Below, piece after piece: positions 8,627-17,018 of a stretch of 64,000 nt of DNA; the stretch's first letter is position 1, and each line of letters opens with the position of its first letter. The position numbers and the translations under genes are program-made. The notes below the pieces were generated by a model. It worked only from the letters and a program-made list of their open reading frames with translations. It was not told the DNA's origin and ran no database searches. The stretch covers positions 1-64,000 of the forward strand of contig JAIBCN010000031.1 in the NCBI GenBank assembly GCA_019694155.1, written 5' to 3'. The stretch comes from Vicinamibacteria bacterium (GTDB lineage: Bacteria; Acidobacteriota; Vicinamibacteria; Fen-336; JAGNNV01).

Positions 8627-9462
8627 GGCTTCTCGAGCACGCATTCGATCTGGGACACCATCACGTCGCCCACCACCGGAATCTCGAGAAAGAAGGGGCG
8701 AAGGAATCCGGGGATCACCCGTTTGAAGAAGCCGGTCACGTACCGCTGCTCCGAAATCAGGCGGAAGGGCGACCTCGAAATCCAACCCGACATGCCGCGC
8801 AGCGTCACCGGGGTGAGTAGGTCGTCTTCCTTCTCGCGGCCCGACTCGGCGAGCTTCACGAAGGTGTTGGCGGACGATTGTTCCTTGAGCATCCAGGGCG
8901 CCCTCGCGGCCAGGAAGACGAAGGCCCGGAAGGCGAGCTTGCGGCCCAGGAAGAGATGGATCGGGACTGGCACCCGCAGCCTTGGGAGGTGCGCGCCGGC
9001 GAGCGAAAGGGTGGGGGCAGTCGAGAGATAGAACCTCCCGCCGTGCTTGAGGACGCGGGCGCACTCGGCGATGTAGGCCTCCGCCTCGGGAAGATGTTCG
9101 ATCACGGAATGCGAAAGGACCACGTCGAAAGATTCGTTCGCGTAAGGCAGGCGCAGGCCGTCGCCCTGGGTGAAGGCCACGTTCCTGATCCTCTTCTCGC
9201 GGGCTAGCTTCGTGCCCGCGTCGGAGAATCGGGGCGAGAGGTCGAGGCCCACCGCGAATGAGACTTCTTCGGCGATCGAAAGCGCAGTGCCGCCGCTGCC
9301 GCAGCCGGCGTCGAGCACGCGGCCCTTGAGCTTGACGCCCGAGCGCTCCACCGACTGGATGACCTTCGAGCTGCGCACGTACTCGAAGACCGCGTAGTCG
9401 TATTCGCTGCGGAAGCGGATTTCCCCCGCGGCACGAATGGCGTCGTTGTCGATCCGTCTCAT
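8623..9462 (-). CDS. Class I SAM-dependent methyltransferase
   Basis: About 279 residues from ATG at 9462 (MRRIDNDAIRAAGEIRF). Motif I is VLDAGCGSGGTALSIA near residue 50, followed by VGLDLSPRFSD and SFDVVLSHSVIEHL. The second half is rich in Phe, Pro and basic residues (FLGRKLAFRAFVFLAARAPW and RVIPGFLRPFF), suggesting it sits on the membrane where lipid-linked sugars are modified. Overlaps both neighbours by 4 bp. Substrate unknown; a sugar O-methylation is the most likely role. Confidence 0.83.
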   Translation of the reverse strand: MRRIDNDAIRAAGEIRFRSEYDYAVFEYVRSSKVIQSVERSGVKLKGRVLDAGCGSGGTALSIAEEVSFAVGLDLSPRFSDAGTKLAREKRIRNVAFTQGDGLRLPYANESFDVVLSHSVIEHLPEAEAYIAECARVLKHGGRFYLSTAPTLSLAGAHLPRLRVPVPIHLFLGRKLAFRAFVFLAARAPWMLKEQSSANTFVKLAESGREKEDDLLTPVTLRGMSGWISRSPFRLISEQRYVTGFFKRVIPGFLRPFFLEIPVVGDVMVSQIECVLEKP

Positions 9463-10565
9463 CGCCGGGCTTCTTCGTATATCTGGAAATAGCGATCGAC
9501 GAGGCCGCGAAGAGAGAAACGCTCGTCGATGAGCCGTGCTGTTCTTTCGCCGATGCGCCGATTTTCTCGCAACGAGGCGGCTATTCCCTCGGCCAGGGCC
9601 TGGGGATTCTCCCTGGGCACGATGCGGAGATCGTCGCGGAACATCTCGCCCAGTTCCAGCCCGCCCGGATTGTCGGTCGAGACTACCCGAGTGCCGCAGG
9701 CGAGCGCCTCGAGAACGACGGTCGGTGTGGCTTCGAGGCGCGACGACAGGACGAAGAGGTCGGCGGCGGCGTGGAGCTTCGCCACCTCCTCGTTGGGAAC
9801 GAGCCCGAGGAAGCGCACGCGGCCGGCAAGTCCGAGCTCGCGTGACAGGGCCTCGAGGCCCGGTCGCTCTTCGCCTGAACCCGCGATGACGAGTTTCGCC
9901 TTGATCTGCGCGGGGTCGAGCAGGGCGAAGGCGCGCAGCAGAGTGGCGTGATCGGCGAGGGGATGAAGCCGCTTGACGTTGAACAGGAGCGATTCGCCCG
10001 AGCCCACGAGGGGAGCCCGCACCGCCTGCCGTTCGGGAGGGGCGAGCGGCGAGAACAGGATGTCGACCGCCGGATAGACGACACTCGCTTCGCGGCAGGG
10101 GACGTTCAATTCCCGGGCGCGGGAGAGGAGGCCAGCGCTGTAGAAGGTGACGTGGCGGGCATTGCGATTGAGCGTTCTGAACGCGTGATTCCGGCCGTCG
10201 TGATGCCAGATTTCCGTTCCGTAGTGGGTGAGGATGTACGGCTTGCCACGCTTGAAGGCGAGGCGGGCCGCCACCTGGTTCATCCACGTGTTCGAGTGCA
10301 CGTGCACCACGTCCGCGTCCTCGATGAGGGGCAACCCCTTCCGCCGGGTTTCCATGGCCTCCAGGAGCTGCGGCAGCCGGGTCACGCGGAAGCGGGTCCG
10401 GCGCCGTACGCAGGCCGTGCGCGCGCGCTCCCTTTCCTCGGCCTCGAAAGTGAGGAAGGAAACGACGTGGCCCCGCTTTTCGAGCTCCACCCCGAGAACG
10501 TGGGGAAGAAGCGCGTTCGCCGCCTGATAGGGCGGCAGGTGCGGAGTCACCATGAGGATTTTCAA
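9459..10565 (-). CDS. GT4 family glycosyltransferase
   Basis: 368 residues, MKILMVTPHLPPYQAANALL at the start. The acceptor half has the conserved HVHSNTWMNQ segment and THYGTEIWHHDG. The donor half has VKRLHPLADHATLLRAFALL and LEATPTVVLEALACGT, the EX7E motif. Overlaps the deacetylase-like gene upstream by 4 bp. Typical glycan-assembly enzyme of the inner-membrane cytoplasmic face. Confidence 0.9.
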   Translation of the reverse strand: MKILMVTPHLPPYQAANALLPHVLGVELEKRGHVVSFLTFEAEERERARTACVRRRTRFRVTRLPQLLEAMETRRKGLPLIEDADVVHVHSNTWMNQVAARLAFKRGKPYILTHYGTEIWHHDGRNHAFRTLNRNARHVTFYSAGLLSRARELNVPCREASVVYPAVDILFSPLAPPERQAVRAPLVGSGESLLFNVKRLHPLADHATLLRAFALLDPAQIKAKLVIAGSGEERPGLEALSRELGLAGRVRFLGLVPNEEVAKLHAAADLFVLSSRLEATPTVVLEALACGTRVVSTDNPGGLELGEMFRDDLRIVPRENPQALAEGIAASLRENRRIGERTARLIDERFSLRGLVDRYFQIYEEARR

Positions 10566-11527
10566 GAGCGGGGCGCTTGGAGGATGTCCGCGTATTCGCG
10601 ATAGGTGACGCCGCGCGCCTCGAGCCGCTTCATGACGTGGTCGAAGACGCGTTCGAGTCTCTCGAAGAAATGATCCACGTCCGCACCGGACCGGTTGTAC
10701 GGGGATCCGTTGGGGACGAGCTCGCTCGAATGGAAGAGCATGTTGAGGGTGGGCACGCCCCGCGCTACCAGCGCGCTCGCCAGCGTCTTCGCATCCTCGA
10801 CGCTCGAGTACGAGGGCCGCAGCCAGACCGCGCGAAGGCCGAGTCGCCTGAGATAACCCCGCCAGGGAATCGCGGGCAGCGACGCATAGAGGCGTTCGAG
10901 AGCCTTGGGAAGAGCGGGGATGGTGGCCGCCGACACGGGAATCTCCAGAAGACTCGAGGCCCCGGCGGTCGTGACGACGCCGTTATCGGGCCGGTAGGGA
11001 GAAACCGGCGCGCCCGCGAAGGAGGGGCCGCCTTTCCGCGTTTCGTTGAAGAGGGGATCGACGCTCGTATCGACCCGATAGCCAAGCGATTCGAGAATCC
11101 GCACGGAACGGGAATCGAAACCGTGACGGCCCGCGCGGTAGCTCACCGGCCGCACGCCCACCGAGGACTCGATCGCGGCCGTCAATTCGCTCAACTGGGT
11201 TTCCAGCTGAGAACCGTCGAGCTGGCTGGGATAACGGCCCCCGAGGTCCTCTTCGCGGTAAGGCGGCGAGCTCCAGGGGTGCAAATGCGCCCCAATTTCG
11301 CACCGCCCTGTGGCGAAAAGGTCGCGGAGGATCGAGCGGGAAGGCTCGCGCGTCGCCATCTCGTGGGTGACGAGATAGGAGGGCCGGACCTCGTAGGCGT
11401 CGCACAGCTTCTGCAGCCGGGGAAGGGCGCGGGCGTTCTCGACGGAGAGCCGCTTCCGCCCTTCGAGCGTCCACTGATCGTCGGCTTCGGTGTCGACGCC
11501 CACCATGAAGAAGGTCGTGCCGCTCAT
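10562..11527 (-). CDS. Polysaccharide-deacetylase-like protein (WalW type)
   Basis: 321 residues. The opening FFMVGVDTEADDQWT and the later GAHLHPWSSPPY and YRAGRHGFD are the metal- and catalysis-site motifs of NodB-like carbohydrate deacetylases (D-x-E near the N-terminus, H-x-H, and R-x-G-R). The DTEADDQW form is the variant I know from proteins called WalW in polysaccharide loci. No signal peptide is visible, so the protein may act on a cytoplasmic or lipid-linked glycan. Overlaps neighbours by 4 bp on each side. Activity is inferred from the family. Confidence 0.8.
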   Translation of the reverse strand: MSGTTFFMVGVDTEADDQWTLEGRKRLSVENARALPRLQKLCDAYEVRPSYLVTHEMATREPSRSILRDLFATGRCEIGAHLHPWSSPPYREEDLGGRYPSQLDGSQLETQLSELTAAIESSVGVRPVSYRAGRHGFDSRSVRILESLGYRVDTSVDPLFNETRKGGPSFAGAPVSPYRPDNGVVTTAGASSLLEIPVSAATIPALPKALERLYASLPAIPWRGYLRRLGLRAVWLRPSYSSVEDAKTLASALVARGVPTLNMLFHSSELVPNGSPYNRSGADVDHFFERLERVFDHVMKRLEARGVTYREYADILQAPRS

Positions 11528-12591
11528 GCGCGGTCAAGGTCTCCGTCGCCGAGGAAGAGATTCCAATTCCCGAGATCATCGAGAACGGGCTGCGGACCCC
11601 CCTTTCCGTCGGGGGTGCCGCGGTAGGCGACGCAGTACTGGACGGCGGTGGTCCCCGACCGGAATCCATGCCTCCGAAAAGCGGCGGCCAGGCGCCGATT
11701 GAAGCAGTAGGCCTCGGCCCGGACCAGGCCTTTCGCGGAAAAGTCTGCGATTGCTGCCGCAAGAAGTGCGTCCTGGGTGCCGAGGTCGGTGGTGTCGCAG
11801 AACAGGTCGGCGATGACGCCGCGGGTGAAGCTCTGGTCTCCCTCATTCCGGATAACCGCGTAGCCCGACAGCGTGCCGCCCGTGCGGGCCTCGAGGACGC
11901 GGTATTGCCGGAAGGGGCAGGCGAGGTACTTCCAGCGCAGGTAGCGCGCGTCACGACGCACACAAGAGGCGTAGGAGGCGCGTGCGCGGGACCAGAGGTC
12001 GTCGTATTCGCCGCCGAAGTCATCGACGGCCCGGACTTCCACGCCGCCCGCCGGGGCCGGGCTCTTCGAAAGAAGCGTCAGCCCGATTCCCAGGACCGGC
12101 GCGGCGATGGTTCCCGCGACCGTTCCCCATTTCTTTCGCGCGACCGCGGTGGAATCCAGAATCTTCAAGAATGACGGGACGGGCCCCACATCGGTGAAGA
12201 GCTTCTTGAAGAGGGGATAGGAAGAGGGGGTAAGACCCAGCGCCAGGGCCACGTCCACCTCGTCGGCCCAGCGATTGGAGAGGGCGATACCGATGCCCCT
12301 GCCCTGAGCGCTCTTCCTAACGAAGTAGTCGTTGCCCGCGGATGCCGTCACCTCGCGGTCTCCCCACCACATGGGAAAAGGCATGGTGGCCATCTGCCCG
12401 AGCAGGGTGTCGCCTTCTCTGGCCATCCAGATGACCGGACCGTCCTCGGGAGTGTTCGGGTTCTCGAAATACTGCCAGTCGTAGCGTTTGCGGCTGCGTT
12501 CCAGGTTCCCGTTTCCGAAGACCTCGGCGTAGAGGGCGAAGAGCTCCGGATCGTGCTCCGGACGCCGGCGGACAATCTCAAGGCTCGTCAT
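11524..12591 (-). CDS. GNAT family N-acetyltransferase, first gene of operon
   Basis: About 355 residues from ATG at 12591 (MTSLEIVRRRPEHDPELFAL). The acetyl-CoA site is YFVRKSAQGRGIGIALSNRW, containing the Q/RxxGxG/A motif of GNAT proteins, near residue 100. A second half (DLWSRARASYASCVRRDARYLRWKY) resembles the paired-GNAT architecture seen in glycan-cluster acyltransferases. No clear SD precedes the ATG. It is the first gene of the minus-strand operon; the 455-bp region upstream carries unusual repeats. An amino-sugar acetylation role is plausible but unproven. Confidence 0.8.
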   Translation of the reverse strand: MTSLEIVRRRPEHDPELFALYAEVFGNGNLERSRKRYDWQYFENPNTPEDGPVIWMAREGDTLLGQMATMPFPMWWGDREVTASAGNDYFVRKSAQGRGIGIALSNRWADEVDVALALGLTPSSYPLFKKLFTDVGPVPSFLKILDSTAVARKKWGTVAGTIAAPVLGIGLTLLSKSPAPAGGVEVRAVDDFGGEYDDLWSRARASYASCVRRDARYLRWKYLACPFRQYRVLEARTGGTLSGYAVIRNEGDQSFTRGVIADLFCDTTDLGTQDALLAAAIADFSAKGLVRAEAYCFNRRLAAAFRRHGFRSGTTAVQYCVAYRGTPDGKGGPQPVLDDLGNWNLFLGDGDLDRA

Positions 12592-12649
12592 GCTTGTGGT
12601 TCTGCCAGGGGAGCGTAGCCGAGGCCGCCCGGAATCTCGATGAGAAGGG

Positions 12650-12726
12650 CCGAAAATTGCTTTTGGGAAAGGGGCGCAGCGTTTGCTGCGTCCCCTTCCC
12701 GAAGCGTGCCTCCTTGGGAGGAGGTT
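12650..12726 (-). ncRNA. Candidate RNA with anti-SD motif and long hairpin
   Basis: On the minus strand the sequence AACCTCCTCCCAAG (12726-12713) is followed by GGAGG, then a hairpin at 12700-12665 with an almost perfect stem (GGGAAGGGG-CGCAGC paired with its complement around an AAAC loop). A TAAAGT hexamer lies just upstream (12737-12732). The 14-nt motif is identical to one in the candidate RNA at 19783-19796. The hairpin is followed by AAAAGCAATTTT rather than a clean U run, so termination is uncertain; the segment could instead be the leader of the glycan operon. Confidence 0.35.
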
Positions 12727-12753
12727 TCCCGACTTTACGGGAGCAGAGTTTGG

Positions 12754-12775
12754 TTTGGAGGGTATTTGGAGGGTA
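12754..12775. repeat. Two tandem 11-bp direct repeats
   Basis: TTTGGAGGGTA occurs twice with no gap (12754-12764 and 12765-12775). On the minus strand it reads TACCCTCCAAA. An 11-bp period is the spacing used by OmpR/PhoB-family regulators. The pair sits in the loop of a 9-bp inverted repeat (12739-12747 / 12785-12793), 16 bp upstream of a minus-strand TAAAGT hexamer. Confidence 0.7.
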
Positions 12776-13046
12776 GTTACGTCTTCTGCTCCCTTAGACG
12801 AGCAACTGGCATGCCATGGTTGCACAATTTCCGGAGTAATTTTATTTTTAGTGACTCCGCTCACTGGAATTTGGTTCAATGGCGCGTCTTACTCAGAGAA
12901 GTCATGAAGAACGGGAAAGGGCGAACGTGTTCCTGGCTCCTGGGCTCGAGTCGGGCGTGGGCGGCAGGACACGGGTTGTCAACCGGCTTGTGTAGTCTTG
13001 TACACTCACGCGCTTTGGAACGTTCTTAAAGAGGTCTACGTAAGAA

Positions 13047-15170
13047 ATGAAGACGAACAAATTCACCGCCCTTTTCGTTCTTGCTGGCGCGGTTTCCCTC
13101 GCGCCAACCCCGTCGCGCGCCGACGTCAAGACGGATCAGGCTATCGCGAAGGCCGAAGAGCAGTTTGCCAAAGGCAAGCCCGACGACGCCATCAAGTCGC
13201 TCGTCAAGCTCGCCACCGGCACTCCCTCGGTTGAGGCCTACCTCGCCTTGAGCCGGCTTCAGGAGATGAATGGAGCCGGAGACGATGCGGCCGCGAGCCT
13301 GGCCAAGGCCGTTGAAGTTTCCGCCTCCGCTACGCCGACCCTCAAGGCCCAGGCGCTCGCCGCCTCGGCCCAGCTCTCGCTCAGGAACGGCACGGGCGCC
13401 GCCGCCCTCGACATGGCGACGAAGGCGGTCGCGGCGGAGAAGAACGGTGCTTCGCTCGGGACGCTCGCCTCCGCGCAGGCGCGGACGGGCGACGCCAAGG
13501 CCGCGCACGCCTCGGCCGATGCCGCGATCGCCGCGGGCGCCACGAGTTCGCTCGCGCATGCCGGCAAGGGCGACGCGTTCACCGCCTCGGGTCAGGCCGC
13601 GGAAGCGGTCGGCGCCTACCGCAAGGCGATCGAGCTCGATCCGAAGAACATCAGCGCGCAGGTGGGCCTCGTCTACGCCCTCATCGCGTCCAACAAGGCC
13701 GCGGAAGCGAAACCGATCGCGCTCAAGGCCACCGAGATGGACAAGAGTTCCGGCGCTGCCTTCGCCGCCCTCGGCTACTCCATCTCCGCGGAGAAGAAGT
13801 TCGATGGCAACGATCCGTCCTGGAGCGACGCGATAGCACAGGCGCAGCAGGGTGTGTTCCTTGCTCCCAAGAACCCCCAGGTGCAGATGGTGGTCGCGAA
13901 GCTCTTCGAGGCGCGCGGCAACTATGACCAGGCCCAGGTGGCCTATCAGGCGGCGCTCGCCGCCGATCCCGCCTACACGCCGGCGAAGACCGCCATCATC
14001 AAGAACAACTTCGTCCGGGGCGATATCGACGGCGCCTTGAAGGCCGCGGGCGAACTCGTGAAGGCGAATCCGGAGAGCCCCGAAGCGAACAAGATGTACG
14101 GCGAGTTCCTTGCGCGCAAGGGCCAGTACAAGGAAGCCATTGCCCCCCTCGAGAAGGCCACCGCGGCCATGCCCACGAACGCGGACGCCTGGGCCATCCT
14201 CGCTCACTCGTATCACATGGTCCGTTCGTTCGAGGATGGAAAGAACGCCTACGCCAAGGCGGTCCAGCTCAATCCCACGAACAACGAGATCAAGTCGAAC
14301 TACGGCTTGCTCCTCGGCATGAGCGGCGATCCGGACAAGGGCGCGCTCGTCCTCGTCGACCTGATCAACTCGCCCGGGTACAAGAGCGCCGCTGGCTTCG
14401 CGAACTACGGCTGGGTGCTCTCGCGCGTGAAACCGCCCCGCGCCGGCGAAGCCATCGCCGCCTACAAGAAGGCGATCGAACTCGAGCCCAACAACGCCGG
14501 CCTGTACTTCGGCATGGGCTGGGCGCAGTACTACGCCCAGAACTACCCCGAGTCCATCGCGGCCTTCGAGAAGTCCGGCGCGATGGACAAGGCCTACTTC
14601 GCGGAGACGCGAGGCGCCGTGGGCTGGTGCCAATACTTCATGGCGGTGAACGCGGACAAGGCCAACCCGAACTTCGCCACCACCAAGGCCGCGATCGCGG
14701 CTGCGGAGGGGGCGGGGCGTCCCGACGCCCGCCTGGCCGACGCGGTGGCCCGCTACGAGAAGGCGATCAAGGACGGTCAGGCGGCGCAGATCGCCGCCGA
14801 AATCGAGCGGCAGAAGCATGAGGCCGCCGAAGACGCGATCGACATCGGCAAGCTCTCGAGGCAGCTGCAGACCGGATCGATTCAGCAGCGCGTGGACGCC
14901 GCCAACGCCCTGGCCGCGGCCGGCGCCGACGCCGCCGAGATCCTGGCCTACGCTCTCGAGACCGATTCCGTTGTGGTCGTTCGGCAGGCCGCTGTGAACT
15001 CGCTCAAGCGCATGGGACCCGCGGCCCGCAAGGCCAAGCCCGCACTCATCCGCTATGCGAGCACCCAGCCGATCGCGAATCCCCGGGCGGGAGCCGACGA
15101 GATGAGACTCGAAATGATGGAGTCCGACATGCGTGCGGTGATCCGCGACATCATCAACAGGCTCAAGTAG
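13047..15170 (+). CDS. Secreted TPR protein with C-terminal HEAT-like segment
   Basis: 707 residues from ATG at 13047 with an AAAGAGG SD about 12 bp upstream. Residues 1-25 form a signal peptide (FTALFVLAGAVSLAPTPSRA). Residues ~28-560 are tandem TPR units (repeated A..Y..A....P.N pattern, for example YRKAIELDPKNISAQVGLVY and YAKAVQLNPTNNEIKSNYG). From ~610 the pattern changes to RVDAANALAAAGADAAEILA and VVRQAAVNSLKRMG, which looks like HEAT/PBS-lyase-like repeats. It would serve as a periplasmic scaffold. It is single-gene, followed by a terminator; no partner is identifiable. Confidence 0.85.
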   Translation: MKTNKFTALFVLAGAVSLAPTPSRADVKTDQAIAKAEEQFAKGKPDDAIKSLVKLATGTPSVEAYLALSRLQEMNGAGDDAAASLAKAVEVSASATPTLKAQALAASAQLSLRNGTGAAALDMATKAVAAEKNGASLGTLASAQARTGDAKAAHASADAAIAAGATSSLAHAGKGDAFTASGQAAEAVGAYRKAIELDPKNISAQVGLVYALIASNKAAEAKPIALKATEMDKSSGAAFAALGYSISAEKKFDGNDPSWSDAIAQAQQGVFLAPKNPQVQMVVAKLFEARGNYDQAQVAYQAALAADPAYTPAKTAIIKNNFVRGDIDGALKAAGELVKANPESPEANKMYGEFLARKGQYKEAIAPLEKATAAMPTNADAWAILAHSYHMVRSFEDGKNAYAKAVQLNPTNNEIKSNYGLLLGMSGDPDKGALVLVDLINSPGYKSAAGFANYGWVLSRVKPPRAGEAIAAYKKAIELEPNNAGLYFGMGWAQYYAQNYPESIAAFEKSGAMDKAYFAETRGAVGWCQYFMAVNADKANPNFATTKAAIAAAEGAGRPDARLADAVARYEKAIKDGQAAQIAAEIERQKHEAAEDAIDIGKLSRQLQTGSIQQRVDAANALAAAGADAAEILAYALETDSVVVVRQAAVNSLKRMGPAARKAKPALIRYASTQPIANPRAGADEMRLEMMESDMRAVIRDIINRLK

Positions 15171-15204
15171 TCGGCGGGGCGCGCCGCGGCGCGCCTCTCC
15201 GAGA

Positions 15205-15243
15205 ATGGCGGGGAGCTCATGGCTCACCGCCATTTTTCTTTTT
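15205..15243 (+). terminator. Rho-independent terminator after TPR gene
   Basis: ATGGCGG (15205-15211) pairs with CCGCCAT (15227-15233), extended by an inner GAGC/GCTC pair, and is followed by TTTTCTTTTTC. The T run lies on the plus strand, so it serves the TPR gene. A GGCGCGCC-based palindrome lies just before it (about 15178-15196). Confidence 0.85.
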
Positions 15244-15261
15244 CGGCCGGGAGCGAGCGCC

Positions 15262-16260
15262 TTATCCCCGCATCCGCTCGATGAACCAGAACGAAACCGC
15301 GGAAACCGCAGCGGAGGCCGGGATAGTGAGGATCCACGCCCACACGATTCGTCCGGCGACCCCCCACTTCACGGCGGACAGGCGCTTGGTGGCGCCTACA
15401 CCCATGATCGCGCCGGTGATGGTGTGGGTCGTCGACACGGGAACGGCGCCGTAGGTCGCGATGAGCAGCGCGAAAGCGCCCGCGGTCTCCGCGCAGAAGC
15501 CGCCGAAGGGCTGGAGCTTGGTGATCTTCGCGCCCATCGTCTTCACGATGCGCCAGCCGCCGAACATGGTGCCGAAGCCGATCGCCGAATAGCACAGGAA
15601 TTCCACCCAGTAGGGGACGTTGAATTCCTTCTGATGCCCCGATGCGACGAGGAGGCTCGTGATGATCCCCATGGTTTTTTGGGCGTCGTTGCCGCCGTGA
15701 TTCAGCGAGAAGAAACCTGCGGAGAGCAGTTGCAGCCTGCGGAAGAGCGTGTCGAGCTTGTACGGATGCCATTTCCTGAAGAGCCACGTCACCCCGACCA
15801 TGAGGCTGAACGAGATGGCCATGCCGATGACCGGCGAAAGGACGATGAAGACGAGGGTCTTTGTCCAGCCCGACGCGATGATCGCGACGAAGCCGCCCTT
15901 GGCCACCGCGGCCCCGGCGTAGCCGCCGATGAGCGCGTGGGAGGACGATACGGGCAGGCCGTAGTACCAGGTGATGAGATTCCAGAAGATGGCGCCCAGG
16001 AGCCCGGCGAGCACCACGTCGGGCGTCACGATGTTCACGTCGATCATGCCCTTGCCCAGGGTCTTCGCTACCCCGGTGCCGAAGACGAACACCGCGGCGA
16101 AGTTGAAGAACGCGGCCCACAGGACGGCGGCCCGCGGCGACATGACCCGGGTCGAGACCACGGTGGCGATCGAGTTCGCCGCGTCGTGGAAGCCGTTCAG
16201 GAAGTCGAAGACGAGGGCCACCAGGATGATGAACCCCACGAAGGAGAAGACTATTTCCAT
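15262..16260 (-). CDS. pit: PiT family inorganic phosphate transporter
   Basis: 332 residues, the compact length of bacterial Pit proteins. The PiT signature is seen twice: FDFLNGFHDAANSIATVVST near the N-terminus and GLPVSSSHALIGG in the middle; a second NHGGNDAQKTMG copy follows. About ten membrane segments. It imports phosphate (as a metal-phosphate complex) by proton symport across the inner membrane. It lies 32 bp downstream of a DUF47 gene, the normal pairing, and after phoB-phoR. Low-affinity Pi uptake is inferred from family. Arsenate may enter by the same route. Confidence 0.93.
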   Translation of the reverse strand: MEIVFSFVGFIILVALVFDFLNGFHDAANSIATVVSTRVMSPRAAVLWAAFFNFAAVFVFGTGVAKTLGKGMIDVNIVTPDVVLAGLLGAIFWNLITWYYGLPVSSSHALIGGYAGAAVAKGGFVAIIASGWTKTLVFIVLSPVIGMAISFSLMVGVTWLFRKWHPYKLDTLFRRLQLLSAGFFSLNHGGNDAQKTMGIITSLLVASGHQKEFNVPYWVEFLCYSAIGFGTMFGGWRIVKTMGAKITKLQPFGGFCAETAGAFALLIATYGAVPVSTTHTITGAIMGVGATKRLSAVKWGVAGRIVWAWILTIPASAAVSAVSFWFIERMRG

Positions 16261-16292
16261 GGCTCTCTACGCGCTTATGGGGAGAGAGAGGC

Positions 16293-16940
16293 TCAGGCGT
16301 TCTTGATCACGACGTTGCCGATCGCGTGCGTGTAGTCCTTGCACGCGTCGCAGGCCGCTTCCAGAGCCTCGTATATTTCCTTCCACTTCATGATGTCGAT
16401 CGGATTGCCGCCGTTCTTGAACAGTTCTCCGATGACCGTCGTGTACAGCGCGTCCGCCTGGTTCTCGAGTTCCGAGATGCGCACCGTGCCGGCCTGGATC
16501 TTCTGCTCGTCGGACAGGTCCCAGATGAGCGACGTGATCCGGTCCATCTCGTCCGCCATCTCCTTGAGGATGAACGCGAACTGCCGCAACGCGGCCGGAG
16601 ACTCGGAGAGCTCGAACACCACGAAGGACTTGGCAACTCCCTCGATGTAGTCGAGGACGTCGTCGAGGCTGCTCGCGATCTCGCGGATGTCGTCACGGTC
16701 GAAGGGCGTGATGAAAGTCGAGTTCAGGGCGAGGAAAATCTGCTTGGTGATCGCATCGCCTTCGTGCTCGATCGCCTTGATCTCGACCGAACGGACGCGC
16801 CGGTCTTCGAGAGACGTGCTCGTGGCGATGGACTCGAAAACCCTCATCGCCTTCACCAGGTTCTTGGTGTCCTGGGCGAGGAGCTCGTGGAAGCGCTCCT
16901 CCTTGGGCATCAGAAGTCGAACAAAGGAGTCGAATTTCAC
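16293..16940 (-). CDS. DUF47/PhoU-like Pit accessory protein
   Basis: About 215 residues from GTG at 16940 (VKFDSFVRLLMPKEERFHEL). The alpha-helical pattern with repeated E/D-rich segments (EIKAIEHEGDAITKQIF, and SELENQADALYTTVIGELF) is that of PhoU-like DUF47 proteins, which bind metal and regulate a neighbouring Pit transporter. An ATG at 16979 and another at 16910 are alternative starts. Lies between phoR and pit in the same orientation; the 78-bp gap to phoR may hold a weak internal promoter. Confidence 0.87.
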   Translation of the reverse strand: MKFDSFVRLLMPKEERFHELLAQDTKNLVKAMRVFESIATSTSLEDRRVRSVEIKAIEHEGDAITKQIFLALNSTFITPFDRDDIREIASSLDDVLDYIEGVAKSFVVFELSESPAALRQFAFILKEMADEMDRITSLIWDLSDEQKIQAGTVRISELENQADALYTTVIGELFKNGGNPIDIMKWKEIYEALEAACDACKDYTHAIGNVVIKNA

Positions 16941-17018
16941 AGGCGGAGACCTCGCGGTGACATTTTCCGCGGGGAGCATAGCAGCCGCCTCGCCGGCCCT
17001 TTGTTCGCTATCGAACTC

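Larger units (their letters stand above)
12592..13046. other. Divergent intergenic region, AT-richer, repeat-bearing
   Basis: This 455-bp stretch separates the minus-strand glycan operon from the plus-strand TPR gene. It holds a long hairpin (12665-12700), a CTTGGGAGGAGGTT motif (12713-12726), an inverted repeat of GGGAGCAGA and TCTGCTCCC (12739-12747 and 12785-12793) enclosing two exact tandem 11-bp repeats (12754-12775), a small hairpin AGTGA/TCACT near 12850-12865, and an AT-rich block around 12830-12850. Near the TPR gene, TTGTCA (12976-12981) and TGTACA (12999-13004) are 17 bp apart and could be a sigma70-type promoter. I see no convincing coding region here. Confidence 0.6.

Noticed and set aside
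12640-13029. Open frames on the plus strand across the 12.6-13.0 kb intergenic region
   Set aside because: No SD, no recognisable domain, and they cross clear hairpins and repeats; probably chance frames.
15178-15196. GGCGCGCC-type palindrome before the TPR terminator
   Set aside because: GC-rich palindrome without a T run; the following hairpin explains termination.
13026-15233. 735-residue minus-strand open frame opposite the TPR gene
   Set aside because: It is the mirror of the TPR coding sequence (Arg/Gly/Val-rich, no family), as expected from GC-rich codon use.
16945-16962. TGTCACC / GGTCTCC pair (minus strand, 11-bp period) between phoR and the DUF47 gene
   Set aside because: Only one half-site is good and the hexamer at the expected 9-bp distance (ATTCGA) does not resemble a -10, so I do not call a Pho box here.
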